Source: Aureibaculum flavum (GTDB lineage Bacteria; Bacteroidota; Bacteroidia; Flavobacteriales; Flavobacteriaceae). From it: a stretch of DNA of 64,000 nucleotides. The notes under the pieces are model-generated. The model searched no databases. It was not told the DNA's origin and saw only the letters and a program-made list of their open reading frames with translations. The stretch is taken from contig NZ_JAEHFJ010000001.1 of the NCBI RefSeq assembly GCF_016406085.1, positions 496,001-560,000 of the forward strand, read 5' to 3'. The position numbers and the translations under genes are program-made. Shown one piece after another: positions 18,073 to 27,116 of this stretch. Within the stretch, counting starts at the first letter, position 1. Each line of letters begins with the position of its first letter.

Positions 18073-19170
18073 ATGATTACACAAGAAACCATAAAAGATA
18101 TTGACGAGCGAATCATAAAGCTCAAAGATTACCTAAATATCGATCAGAAATTGATTGAAATTAGTAATGAAGAGGAAAAAGCTTCTAATCCCGATTTTTG
18201 GAATAACCCAAGAACCGCAGAAGTATTGATGAAATCTTTACGTGAAAAGAAAAAATGGGTAGAAGATTACAATCTACTTATTACGCATGGAGAAGAACTT
18301 CAAATTCTATTTGATTTTTATAAAGAGGGAGAATCGTCTGAAGAGGAAATCATGAAAAGCTACCATAAGGCGAATAACCTGTTGGAAGGTTTAGAGTTTA
18401 AAAACATGCTTTCTGACGAAGGTGATAATTTAAGTGCTGTATTACAAGTGACAGCGGGTGCCGGAGGTACAGAAAGTTGCGACTGGGCCGAAATGTTAAT
18501 GCGAATGTATTTAATGTGGAGTGAAAAACAAGGTTTTAAAGTTAAAGAACTCAACCTTCAGAGTGGAGATGTAGCAGGAATAAAAACGGTAACCATAGAA
18601 ATTGATGGCGACTTCGCTTTTGGTTATCTAAAAGGCGAAAATGGGGTACATAGACTTGTTAGAATTTCCCCTTTTGATAGTAATGCAAAACGGCATACTT
18701 CATTTGCTTCGGTTTACGTATATCCTTTGGCAGATGATAGTATTCAAATTGAAATTAATCCCGCTGATATATCATGGGATTTTGCTAGATCAAGTGGTGC
18801 CGGTGGTCAAAATGTAAATAAAGTAGAAACCAAGGCTATCCTAACCCACCACCCTACGGGCATTGTAATTCATAATTCTGAAACACGTTCTCAATTGGAG
18901 AATCGTGACAAAGCTATGGTGATGTTAAAATCGCAACTCTATGAAATTGAATTACAAAAACAACGTGAAAAACGTGACGAAATAGAATCAAATAAAATGA
19001 AAATTGACTTTGGTTCTCAGATTCGAAATTATGTGATGCACCCTTATAAATTAGTAAAAGACGTACGTACAGGTCATGAAACTGGAAATGTAGATGCCGT
19101 AATGGATGGTGATTTAGATGGGTTTATCAAAGCCTTTTTAATGGCTGCAGGTCAGAAAAATGAATCGTAA
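18073..19170 (+). CDS. prfB: Peptide chain release factor 2
   Basis: Recognises UGA and UAA and releases the nascent peptide. The 365-residue protein has the RF2 decoding tripeptide SPF (199-201) and the catalytic GGQ (244-246, in SSGAGGQNVNK). The reading frame is continuous: the region where many bacteria have an in-frame UGA and +1 frameshift site (around residues 20-25, DYLNIDQ) contains neither a stop nor a CUU-UGA slippery site. The gene is therefore not autoregulated by frameshifting. Its 3' end overlaps the next gene by 11 bp. Confidence 0.97.
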   Translation: MITQETIKDIDERIIKLKDYLNIDQKLIEISNEEEKASNPDFWNNPRTAEVLMKSLREKKKWVEDYNLLITHGEELQILFDFYKEGESSEEEIMKSYHKANNLLEGLEFKNMLSDEGDNLSAVLQVTAGAGGTESCDWAEMLMRMYLMWSEKQGFKVKELNLQSGDVAGIKTVTIEIDGDFAFGYLKGENGVHRLVRISPFDSNAKRHTSFASVYVYPLADDSIQIEINPADISWDFARSSGAGGQNVNKVETKAILTHHPTGIVIHNSETRSQLENRDKAMVMLKSQLYEIELQKQREKRDEIESNKMKIDFGSQIRNYVMHPYKLVKDVRTGHETGNVDAVMDGDLDGFIKAFLMAAGQKNES

Positions 19171-20839
19171 AAAACAATATTTCTATTTGGCATTACTATG
19201 GTTAATTGTAATGTTACCCAACCTTTTATTAATTGTAATAGGCGAAGACTCTGTTATTGCTTCCTTTCTTAAAAAAATAGTGTTCTTTATTTTATGTAGT
19301 GCACTCACAACATTTCTTCTTTCTTTTTTGAAACCAAAATATTTTGGTTGGTTTACCCTTATTGTATTTCCTTTTCTTGTTTTTGAGCTGTCTATGATAT
19401 ATTATTACAAAGCTCCCTCTTCCGAGGAATCAATAAGCTTATTGTTTTTAACCAACTATCATGAGGCAACTGAAATTATTAAAGGAAACTTACAACTACT
19501 CCTTTTTACAATTGCTTTTCTTTTTGTAATACTTTGGTTAATTATAAAACTTAAAAAAGAATTTAAACTTTACAAAAGGCAAAGAATTGCCATCTTTTTA
19601 TTTTCAATTTCTATAATTGGTATTTTATATATTAGAAATGTTTATGCGGCAAGTAAATTACATGATAACTTATCTGAAACATTAAATTCAGCAAACTATT
19701 CGCTGCAGGTTCAGCTAGGTAAAATATTCCCATTAGACGTTTTTATAAAATTGAATAGTGTGTCTAAAGGAATAAAAAAGAGAAAGGAATATAAAGAAAA
19801 TGTTAAAGATTTTAAGTTTGGTGCTATAAAAAATGACACTCTAAAAGAATCTGAAATATATGTTTTAGTAATTGGTGAAACCGCTAGAAAACATAACTTT
19901 AGCATATATGGCTACCCTAGAAAAACGAGTCCAAATTTAGATACGATTACAAACGTGATTCCCTTTACAAATGTAAATTCAGCCGCAAACCTCACTTCAA
20001 TTAGCATACCTTTTATTTTAACCAGAGCCACCCCAAATAACATGGAGGCGAAATTTAATGAGCCTGCCGTTGTCAATGCTTTTAAAGAAGCAGGATTCAA
20101 AACCTACTGGATTACAAACCAATCCATAGGAATTGGTAGTGTTTTTGGTTTCTATTCAAGTTTAGCGGACACCTATGAAAATACAGCCGTTTCATTGGAT
20201 GCCGCTACCTATGATGCTGCCCTATTCCCAATTTTACATACATTTTTACAAGATACAAAAAACACAAAAAAGTTTATTGTAATACACACCATCGGGAGTC
20301 ATTTTAGATATAATTATCGATATCCAGAATCTTATAACATCTTTAAACCTTCATTAACTAGAGATCTTTCTTTGGAAAACACGACTAGTATTTCAAAAAA
20401 AGAAGAACTGATCAATAGCTATGACAATTCAATATTTTATACTGATTTCGTTCTAAATAATATTATTGAACAATTAAAAAGCACCAAATCCAATTCATAT
20501 CTTTACTACATATCAGATCATGGTGAAAATTTATATGACGATGAGGACAACAAGTTACTTCATGGCTTTATTAACCCTACGAAATATGAAATAGAAGTTC
20601 CGTTAATAGTTTGGACTTCAGATGAATATAATAAAAATTACCCCCAAAAGATTAAAAATTTAAAAAGAAACCAACACTTAAAGATATCGTCTACGAATAG
20701 CTTTCACACATTGCTAGACATGGCGAACATATACTATCCTTCAGAAAAGCTAAAGTTTAGTTTTGCAGATAGCGTGTTTAACAAAAATCAAAATAGGTAT
20801 CTTTACAAAACGAATGGTGAAGTATTAAAATTAGAATAA
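19160..20839 (+). CDS. Phosphoethanolamine transferase-like sulfatase-fold membrane enzyme
   Basis: Inner-membrane enzyme of the EptA/EptC/CptA type, expected to transfer phosphoethanolamine from phosphatidylethanolamine to a periplasmic glycan such as lipid A or LPS core. The 559 residues start with five membrane helices (about 5-170), then a periplasmic alkaline-phosphatase-fold domain. The nucleophile motif VIGETARKHNFSIYGYPR carries the catalytic Thr; zinc-ligand motifs SDHGEN and the following HG are present. The ATG lies inside the last codons of prfB (11-bp overlap), an unusual coupling. The exact acceptor is not predictable. Confidence 0.85.
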   Translation: MNRKKQYFYLALLWLIVMLPNLLLIVIGEDSVIASFLKKIVFFILCSALTTFLLSFLKPKYFGWFTLIVFPFLVFELSMIYYYKAPSSEESISLLFLTNYHEATEIIKGNLQLLLFTIAFLFVILWLIIKLKKEFKLYKRQRIAIFLFSISIIGILYIRNVYAASKLHDNLSETLNSANYSLQVQLGKIFPLDVFIKLNSVSKGIKKRKEYKENVKDFKFGAIKNDTLKESEIYVLVIGETARKHNFSIYGYPRKTSPNLDTITNVIPFTNVNSAANLTSISIPFILTRATPNNMEAKFNEPAVVNAFKEAGFKTYWITNQSIGIGSVFGFYSSLADTYENTAVSLDAATYDAALFPILHTFLQDTKNTKKFIVIHTIGSHFRYNYRYPESYNIFKPSLTRDLSLENTTSISKKEELINSYDNSIFYTDFVLNNIIEQLKSTKSNSYLYYISDHGENLYDDEDNKLLHGFINPTKYEIEVPLIVWTSDEYNKNYPQKIKNLKRNQHLKISSTNSFHTLLDMANIYYPSEKLKFSFADSVFNKNQNRYLYKTNGEVLKLE

Positions 20840-20841
20840 TT

Positions 20842-21459
20842 ATGAGCAAAATAGACACTATAATCTTCGACTTGGGTGGTGTTTTGATAGATTGGAATCC
20901 GAAATATGTATATCGAGAAGTATTTGACGGCGATGAAGAAAAGGTAGATTGGTTTTTAAACGAAATCTGCACAATGGATTGGAACGTAGCACACGACGCA
21001 GGACGTTCATTAAAGGATGGTACAGAACTCTTAATTAATCAATACCCACAATACGAAGCTTGGATTCGAATATACTACGATCGATGGGCAGATATGTTGG
21101 GTGGCCCGATTAAAGACTCCGTAAACATCTTAAATAAGCTCAAAAAAGCAAATATGACGCAATTGTACGCTTTAACCAATTGGAGTGCTGAAACGTTCCC
21201 TGTAGCTCTAGAGCGGTACGATTTCCTACAACACTTTGAAGGAATTGTAGTCTCAGGCACGGAAAAAACCAGAAAACCATTTGCAAAAATCTATGAAATA
21301 ATCATAGACAGATACACTATAACGCCTGAAAACGCAGTGTTTATTGATGATAATTTAGACAATGTAGAAGCGGCTCAACGTCTTGGAATACATGGTATTC
21401 ACTTCAATTCCGCAAGTCAGTTAGAGGCCGACCTAATCAAACTTGGCGTTCAAGTATAA
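20842..21459 (+). CDS. HAD-family phosphatase (YihX-like)
   Basis: Haloacid dehalogenase-type hydrolase of 205 residues, likely a small-molecule phosphatase. Motif I is FDLGGVLIDW, in which the first Asp is the nucleophile and the usual second Asp is Gly-shifted as in YihX relatives; motif II TNWS; motif III Lys in KTRKP; motif IV FIDDNLDNVE. It starts two bases after the stop of the previous gene, so prfB, the transferase and this gene likely form one transcript. Its 3' end overlaps the convergent pxpC by 23 bp. Confidence 0.9.
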   Translation: MSKIDTIIFDLGGVLIDWNPKYVYREVFDGDEEKVDWFLNEICTMDWNVAHDAGRSLKDGTELLINQYPQYEAWIRIYYDRWADMLGGPIKDSVNILNKLKKANMTQLYALTNWSAETFPVALERYDFLQHFEGIVVSGTEKTRKPFAKIYEIIIDRYTITPENAVFIDDNLDNVEAAQRLGIHGIHFNSASQLEADLIKLGVQV

Positions 21460-22291
21460 ATTGAATTTTATCTCCTGTAGCTTTTTGTGCCAATTTGTTA
21501 ATGGCCATTTCACTTAATTGCAACACTCTAGGGTAACCACCGGTTACTTGGCAATCTCGCATTAAAATAATAAACCTACCTGAAGGGGTTAACTGCACCG
21601 TTCCAGGCAACACAGCCGATGTTAACATGGAGGGTAAATCATTTTCAATAACCCCTTCTAAACGGTAGCCCATTCGGTTATTATCACTAGAAATAGAAAA
21701 AAGTACCGTCCTTAATTGCGTTTTCTGTTTAAAACTCAACAATTCATATTCAGGACCTGGATACACCAACAGGTTCCTGTCTGTAATGTGATCCCTATCA
21801 ATTTTAACGCTGGCATTTCTTTGTTCCTTAGCATTTTTTAGATTTTCAATAGGTAAAACATCCTCTTTTTTCAGTAATGCTTGTTGCGTAATACCACGAT
21901 AAAAACTTCGACTCCCCAACACTTTATTGGTTTGAATTCCTCCTTTCACAGCCAGGTAAACACGGGCTCCATAACTGGGTTTATCAAAAGTTAAAATATC
22001 TTTTTTAGATACTAATATTGATCTATTTAAGTCGATTAATTCTTCATTTACTTTGGCGGAAAAATCAGCACCACAAATACATATAATCGTTTCTTTTTCA
22101 AACAACAAAATAGTTTTACCTAAACCAATTTCTACAAGTGCATCCTGTGGTGAATTACCAATAATATGATTCGCTAACTGAGCCGAATACCGATCCATTA
22201 CACCAGCGTTAGGCACACCGATATCCACATATTCAAATCGACCTAAATCTTGTATACTCGTAAAAAATCCCGGAGCGATTACGCGTATCAT
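21437..22291 (-). CDS. pxpC: 5-oxoprolinase subunit C (biotin-dependent carboxyltransferase-like, KipA/AHS2)
   Basis: Third subunit of the ATP-dependent prokaryotic 5-oxoprolinase that opens 5-oxo-L-proline (pyroglutamate) to glutamate. The 284 residues match the AHS2/KipA family: IQDLGR near residues 14-19, GVPNAGVMDRYSAQLAN, and the C-terminal ILMRDCQVTGGYPRV block. The start overlaps the stop of pxpB by four bases (ATGA). Part of a minus-strand operon with pxpB, pxpA, an Nramp-like transporter and a DUF2891 gene. Confidence 0.93.
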   Translation of the reverse strand: MIRVIAPGFFTSIQDLGRFEYVDIGVPNAGVMDRYSAQLANHIIGNSPQDALVEIGLGKTILLFEKETIICICGADFSAKVNEELIDLNRSILVSKKDILTFDKPSYGARVYLAVKGGIQTNKVLGSRSFYRGITQQALLKKEDVLPIENLKNAKEQRNASVKIDRDHITDRNLLVYPGPEYELLSFKQKTQLRTVLFSISSDNNRMGYRLEGVIENDLPSMLTSAVLPGTVQLTPSGRFIILMRDCQVTGGYPRVLQLSEMAINKLAQKATGDKIQFILERQV

Positions 22292-23016
22292 ATTTTGGAT
22301 TTTTTAAGTTTGTATTTTCCTTTTACAACTTCAGATTGAATGTTATGATATTCAGATAATACGACGGATTTAAACTTAATTTCATCACCAGCTTTCGCAA
22401 AACAGGGTTCTTTTGCGTTTACATTAAAAAATGAAATAGGCGAATTCCCTATAACATACCAGCCTCCCGCACTAATCGAAGGGTAAATTCCAGTTTGAGC
22501 ACCGCCAATTGCTACAGACCCTTTTTCAACACGTAATCGAGGGTTCGATTTCCTTGGAATATGCAATCTCTTATCGAGGCCTCCTAAGTATAAAAATCCA
22601 GGTAAAAAACCAATGAAATAAACCGTATAAACTGTCGACGAATGCAAGTCTATAATCTCACGATATGTAAGCTCATTTTCAGACCCCAACTCTTCTAAAT
22701 CAATCCCATATTGAGGGTCATAACAAACAGGGATCTCCCACCTATAATTTTCAGTAATTTCGCCATCAACTTCTTGCTCATAGAGCGATTTTAAGTCCAA
22801 AACAACGTCATAGATAATATTTATAGTGCTATCATAAATAATTGTTAATGAATAATATGTATTGATTACCTGAATAATTTGTTTAGGATTATTTTTTAAA
22901 ATTTTATTTTTGAACGAAATAACGTCTTCGCATATTTTTTCATCAATTCTAGATGGCCATTCGATTAGAATCGCACTTTTTCCATAGCTTTTATATGTCA
23001 ATCTGAAGACACCCAT
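22288..23016 (-). CDS. pxpB: 5-oxoprolinase subunit B (KipI/AHS1)
   Basis: Partner of PxpC in 5-oxoprolinase; cyclophilin-like AHS1 domain. The 242 residues include VYFIGFLPGFLYLGGLDKRL, LRVEKGSVAIGGAQTGIYP and SAGGWYVIGNS, the conserved KipI blocks. It starts directly after the pxpA stop and overlaps pxpC by four bases. In Bacillus the homologue (KipI) was first described as a kinase inhibitor, but the complete A-B-C operon here supports the enzymatic role. Confidence 0.93.
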   Translation of the reverse strand: MGVFRLTYKSYGKSAILIEWPSRIDEKICEDVISFKNKILKNNPKQIIQVINTYYSLTIIYDSTINIIYDVVLDLKSLYEQEVDGEITENYRWEIPVCYDPQYGIDLEELGSENELTYREIIDLHSSTVYTVYFIGFLPGFLYLGGLDKRLHIPRKSNPRLRVEKGSVAIGGAQTGIYPSISAGGWYVIGNSPISFFNVNAKEPCFAKAGDEIKFKSVVLSEYHNIQSEVVKGKYKLKKSKI

Positions 23017-23757
23017 TTAACCAATTTTAATCCCGAAGTTAGGCAATTTTATAGAGAGGTATTTTAGTATGCGAAGAGCATTATTATTATCACCATGGAT
23101 ACAATAGGTTTTCGCTTTAATTTTCACCACACTCCCATCAATCGTTTTCACTTTTCGCTTAGTTACCATTCTTAACAAATGTTTGAGTACTTTTTTAGCA
23201 TCAAATATTACGGCGTTCGGCTCAGATCTTGAAACTAAGGTTAAATCTGCATTGTAATTTCTATCGATAAACGCTTCATAACGTACTTTTAACCCCTGCT
23301 CTAGTGCCATTTCTGCCAAAACAGAGCCATAAGGAGCATAGAGCCAAACATCTTTTGTAGTATTCTTAACTGCATTGATAAGACATTGAGCAGTTTCAGC
23401 ATCAACAGCGGCCTTGTTATATAACGCCCCATGAGCTTTCACATGATTCATTGTAGCAACCGATTTTCTCAACTCAACATGAACAGTATTTATTTGATTT
23501 TCAAGATTTTGTTGCAATTTATCAAAAGGAATTTCCATCACTTTTCTTCCAAAATTCGCTTTATCAGGATAAGAAGGATGTGCACCAATATGCACACGAT
23601 GTAATAACGCAAGCCGTATCACCTCTTTTATCGTAGCACTATCACCGGCGTGACCGCCACAAGCAATGCTACAACTACTAATCATTGGCATAAGCTCCTT
23701 TTCATTACCTATTCCTTCGCCTACGTCGCAATTTATGTCTAACGTAAATAGATTCAT
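23017..23757 (-). CDS. pxpA: 5-oxoprolinase subunit A (LamB/YcsF family)
   Basis: Metal-dependent deacetylase-like TIM-barrel subunit of 5-oxoprolinase. The family signature begins at residue 8 with DINCDVGEG and continues with SIACGGHAGD, VHIGAHPSYPDKANFGRK and HVKAHGALYN; the C-terminal YCIHGDN is also typical. The 246 residues are the normal length. First of the three pxp genes, five bases after the stop of the Nramp-like gene, so coordinate expression is very likely. Confidence 0.95.
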   Translation of the reverse strand: MNLFTLDINCDVGEGIGNEKELMPMISSCSIACGGHAGDSATIKEVIRLALLHRVHIGAHPSYPDKANFGRKVMEIPFDKLQQNLENQINTVHVELRKSVATMNHVKAHGALYNKAAVDAETAQCLINAVKNTTKDVWLYAPYGSVLAEMALEQGLKVRYEAFIDRNYNADLTLVSRSEPNAVIFDAKKVLKHLLRMVTKRKVKTIDGSVVKIKAKTYCIHGDNNNALRILKYLSIKLPNFGIKIG

Positions 23758-23762
23758 CGTGA

Positions 23763-24989
23763 TTATATCAATTCAAACACCTTAAAGATACTCTTTAATC
23801 CTAGAAAAATGGTTACTGCTAAAATTATTAAGCCAATGCCATTTTGAAATTTTGTATTCGTAAAGTCTCCCAACACTGACTTTTTATTCATTATCCACAG
23901 TAAAAATCCAGCAATTACAGGTAATAACATCCCATTTGCCGCTTGAGCAAATTTGATAATTTCGATGGGTTTTATTCCCAATGAAGATAACAACACCCCT
24001 AAAAACAAAATAAACATCCATACGGCTCGGAATTTAGGAGATTTTAGCTCCGTTCTCCACCCCAAACATCCTGTAGCGACATAAGCAGCAGCTAATGCCG
24101 CCGTTATCGTACTTGTGATACCAGCTGCAAACAGACCAATGGCTAAAAAGTATTTTGCGTAGCTACCAAACAAAGGCTCTAGACCTAATGCCAAATCGGC
24201 CGCACTGTTTACTTCTTCGTGCTGGATTGCTGCTGCGGAAATAATAATACACATAGACACCAAACCACCCAAGACAACTGCAATAATCGTGTCTTTTCTG
24301 GCGTATTTTAAATCGCTCTGCCTACCCCATTTCTCTTTAACCAAACTTGCGTGCAGAAAAAGGTTATAAGGCACTACAGTGGTTCCTATTAAGCCCACAA
24401 TAGTTAATAGACTACCTTTCGGTGTTTTGGGAATGAATATTCCTTTTATTATTTCTGACAAGTCTGGCTTGGTTAAGATTGCGGTAATTAAAAAAGCAAT
24501 ACTCATGATAGTTACTAACGCTATCAATACCTTTTCGAGCAATTTATAATTACCAACATACAGCAACAAAAAGGCCACAAGACCAATAACAAGACTAAAA
24601 ACGTTAAGATGTAAACTCCCTATTTCTAGGCTATGATTTTTTAAAACAGTCTCTAAGCCCAACACACTTCCGCTGATATTACCCGCTTCATAAGCCGCAT
24701 TACCAATAACGATAGCAGACAATACGAGAATGATAATAATTTTTCGAAAGATGGGGTTTTTAATTTCAGTTCTTATAACTTCAGACAACCCTTTTTGAGT
24801 GATAATTCCCAATCTGGCAGACATTTCCTGCAACGTAACCGTAGCAATGATAGACAAAACCATTGCCCAAAGCAATGCAAATCCAAAATGAACCCCAGCA
24901 ATTGTACACAAGGTTACCGTACCCGGACCAATAAAAGCTGCAGCAACTAAGGGACCTGGACCTATATTTTTGAACCAATTTTTAATCAA
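23763..24989 (-). CDS. Nramp-superfamily transporter lacking the canonical metal-binding motifs
   Basis: LeuT-fold membrane transporter of 408 residues with about 11 helices. It aligns with MntH/Nramp across its length (FIGPGTVTL, MSARLGI, LEKVLIALV, VVPYNLFLHASLV). In true metal importers the TM1 motif is DPGN and the TM6 motif is MPH; here they read GPGT (residues 21-24) and VPY (206-208). The Asp, Asn and Met that coordinate Mn2+/Fe2+ are therefore all gone. Its place directly upstream of pxpA suggests that it imports an organic substrate such as 5-oxoproline, or another cation; that is inference. It overlaps the DUF2891 gene by 8 bp. Confidence 0.85.
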   Translation of the reverse strand: MIKNWFKNIGPGPLVAAAFIGPGTVTLCTIAGVHFGFALLWAMVLSIIATVTLQEMSARLGIITQKGLSEVIRTEIKNPIFRKIIIILVLSAIVIGNAAYEAGNISGSVLGLETVLKNHSLEIGSLHLNVFSLVIGLVAFLLLYVGNYKLLEKVLIALVTIMSIAFLITAILTKPDLSEIIKGIFIPKTPKGSLLTIVGLIGTTVVPYNLFLHASLVKEKWGRQSDLKYARKDTIIAVVLGGLVSMCIIISAAAIQHEEVNSAADLALGLEPLFGSYAKYFLAIGLFAAGITSTITAALAAAYVATGCLGWRTELKSPKFRAVWMFILFLGVLLSSLGIKPIEIIKFAQAANGMLLPVIAGFLLWIMNKKSVLGDFTNTKFQNGIGLIILAVTIFLGLKSIFKVFELI

Positions 24990-26097
24990 CCGGAATAGAA
25001 TTTAAAGCATAAATTGCAAAGCTACCCAGCCAATGCCCACCCTCATAACTATCCCCTACGATATTTGGTAAAGAATTATTAATATGCTGATTAGCAATAT
25101 TTTGAAGATGTTTATATTCAGGTATACTTTCAGCTATTTTATTCAAACTCCAAGCTCTAGAAAAGTTAACCCCGTCTAAATGCACCAACTTACCATCACT
25201 TCGATCAGAAACTTCACCAACGGCTAGTGTAAAGTTTTTATTAGATAATTGCGGAAGGAATGTTGCCATCCATTTCTTAAATTCAACTTGAGGTAAAACC
25301 CGTTTCATTAAGGCTGCTTCTTCTAAACATGGAGACAAAAAATCAAAACCGCTGGGCTCCCAAGAAATGGGACAATCTGCATCCTTAAAATAAAAATCGT
25401 TAGCACGTTTTTCAATTAACGCTGCCAACTCCATATGATTCAACGTCTTCGCATAATCATATGCAAATGAAAGTCCAAACGCCGTATTTGCATGTTCTCC
25501 AACACGAATGGGATAGTTTAACTTCGGTAAAAATTCAATGTATTTCTGAACGATTAAATCGGTTAACGGCTGCAAATTTACCTCTAGAATTCTAGCCGTT
25601 TCATCATCCCACGTATGAATTCCCTCCGCTAACTTCAAGAGCCAGGCCCATCCATACGTACGCTCATACGATGTATTATGCTCTCCATCAAAATAGGCTA
25701 CTTCTTTTAAAATATTCTGTTTAGAAATGTTTTTCAGAAGTTTCTCCTTGATTTCAGCTCCATTATCCAATGCCGGAAATTGCTTAAGTAAACTTACCAA
25801 ACTCCAATGTCCATGCACTGATGAATGCCAATCGAAACAACCATAAAACGCAGGATGCAAGGCTGAAGGCGTTTGCAAATCAGTTGCATCACCAATGGTT
25901 TGATTTAATTTATTCGGATATTCAACCTCAATACAACCTACTGGTAACGATGCTAAATGATTAGCTTCTTTTAAGGTGAGTTGAGGTATGGGAGCACTAA
26001 CTATTTGTTTTTTGGGAGACTGTTCTTGTGTTTTAGAGTCCGATTTTTTACAACTTACAATAATCAACAAACACAACAATGCATTAAAGTACCTCAT
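24982..26097 (-). CDS. DUF2891 family lipoprotein
   Basis: 371-residue exported protein with a lipobox (LLIIVSC, Cys16) and a Lys/Gln-rich linker (to about residue 40). The rest matches DUF2891: HPAFYGCFDWHSSVHGHW, TYGWAWLLKLAEG, RVGEHANTAFGLSFAYDYA, SWEPSGFDFLSPCL and GDSYEGGHWLGSFA, with many Trp/His/Asp/Glu conserved as in an alpha/alpha-toroid glycoside-processing fold. Biochemical function is unknown. First gene of the pxp operon as read on the minus strand; its stop overlaps the transporter start. Confidence 0.88.
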   Translation of the reverse strand: MRYFNALLCLLIIVSCKKSDSKTQEQSPKKQIVSAPIPQLTLKEANHLASLPVGCIEVEYPNKLNQTIGDATDLQTPSALHPAFYGCFDWHSSVHGHWSLVSLLKQFPALDNGAEIKEKLLKNISKQNILKEVAYFDGEHNTSYERTYGWAWLLKLAEGIHTWDDETARILEVNLQPLTDLIVQKYIEFLPKLNYPIRVGEHANTAFGLSFAYDYAKTLNHMELAALIEKRANDFYFKDADCPISWEPSGFDFLSPCLEEAALMKRVLPQVEFKKWMATFLPQLSNKNFTLAVGEVSDRSDGKLVHLDGVNFSRAWSLNKIAESIPEYKHLQNIANQHINNSLPNIVGDSYEGGHWLGSFAIYALNSIPVD

Positions 26098-26191
26098 ATT
26101 TTATAACTATATATAGAATTAAAGCACACCTATTCTATTCGCTAACACACACTACTACAATACATTTTTATTAAAAAAGTGAACTTCTAAT

Positions 26192-27028
26192 TTATTGAGA
26201 AATCTTATATAAACTCAATTTTGACTTCTCAAATTTATGTGTTTCGTCAGCTTCTAATAGGTCTGTTTTTTTATCAATATTCAATAAAAAATCTGAAAGC
26301 TTATCCAATACGGGATGCTGATCATTCGTATTAATTTCTATCTTCTCACCATCAAACAAATCAACAATATAAGTATACCTAGGCGTGTCGTTACGTTTAG
26401 TTTTTTGTTTCCAATCTTTATCAATAGTATACAATTGGCTTCTGTTAAGAATCTTTTTCAATTCATAAACATCTTGCTTTGTCAACTTTCCAATAAAATC
26501 ACCTTGAACTTCTGCATAATTCTTACCACGATAAAATACAGTTCCGTCCACATTAATTTGAACTGACATTGACGGGCAGGTACCAAAACAAGTAGAAGAA
26601 TGAAAAGTTAAGGTCTTAAAATTAACCTTAGACAACAACTTACCTCTATTGTAAAAAATATACTGTTTTTCCTTTGCTAAAGCACTTGCATCTAGCTTAT
26701 TATAACTTTCATTGCTTTGCGAGTTGACAGGAACAATGACCAATCTATTCTTAGTAATTTCTTTAATTTTGAACTTAAATTCTTCCGTTTTAAAATCCCC
26801 AGCCAATCTATAATTCATTTTGAACGACAAACTCTTATTCTCTAAATCAAATTGAACTTGCTGTTTGGTATTGTCAAAATTATATATAACGGCATCATTG
26901 TCAAAGCGGATATAATTTAAATCCTTATTGATCCACTCCGTCTCTGTTAGTATTTTAGTGCTTGCCTTTGATTGGGCATTTACTGAAATTACCACCGATA
27001 ACATCAGTAATACATATAAATTTTTCAT
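26192..27028 (-). CDS. DUF6438 domain-containing exported protein
   Basis: Signal peptide MKNLYVLLMLSVVISVNAQ, then about 115 residues of beta-rich sequence and a C-terminal DUF6438 domain recognised by FHSSTCFGTCPSMSVQINVDG and FYRGKNYAEVQGDF. The CFGTCP cysteines probably form a disulfide or ligand site. I start at the ATG that gives a proper signal peptide; an upstream in-frame ATG at 27058 would add ten residues. Function unknown; probably periplasmic or surface. Single gene. Confidence 0.8.
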   Translation of the reverse strand: MKNLYVLLMLSVVISVNAQSKASTKILTETEWINKDLNYIRFDNDAVIYNFDNTKQQVQFDLENKSLSFKMNYRLAGDFKTEEFKFKIKEITKNRLVIVPVNSQSNESYNKLDASALAKEKQYIFYNRGKLLSKVNFKTLTFHSSTCFGTCPSMSVQINVDGTVFYRGKNYAEVQGDFIGKLTKQDVYELKKILNRSQLYTIDKDWKQKTKRNDTPRYTYIVDLFDGEKIEINTNDQHPVLDKLSDFLLNIDKKTDLLEADETHKFEKSKLSLYKISQ

Positions 27029-27116
27029 TGTAGTAGGGGTTGTTTTATATAAACGCATCGGAATTAGGTTATTTAACTAAAAATCAAACGCATTATGGCG
27101 TCAAATTTAGTAAAAA

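Noticed and set aside
18130-18150. Possible RF2 frameshift site
   Set aside because: No in-frame UGA or CUU-UGA-C word is present and the frame is continuous.
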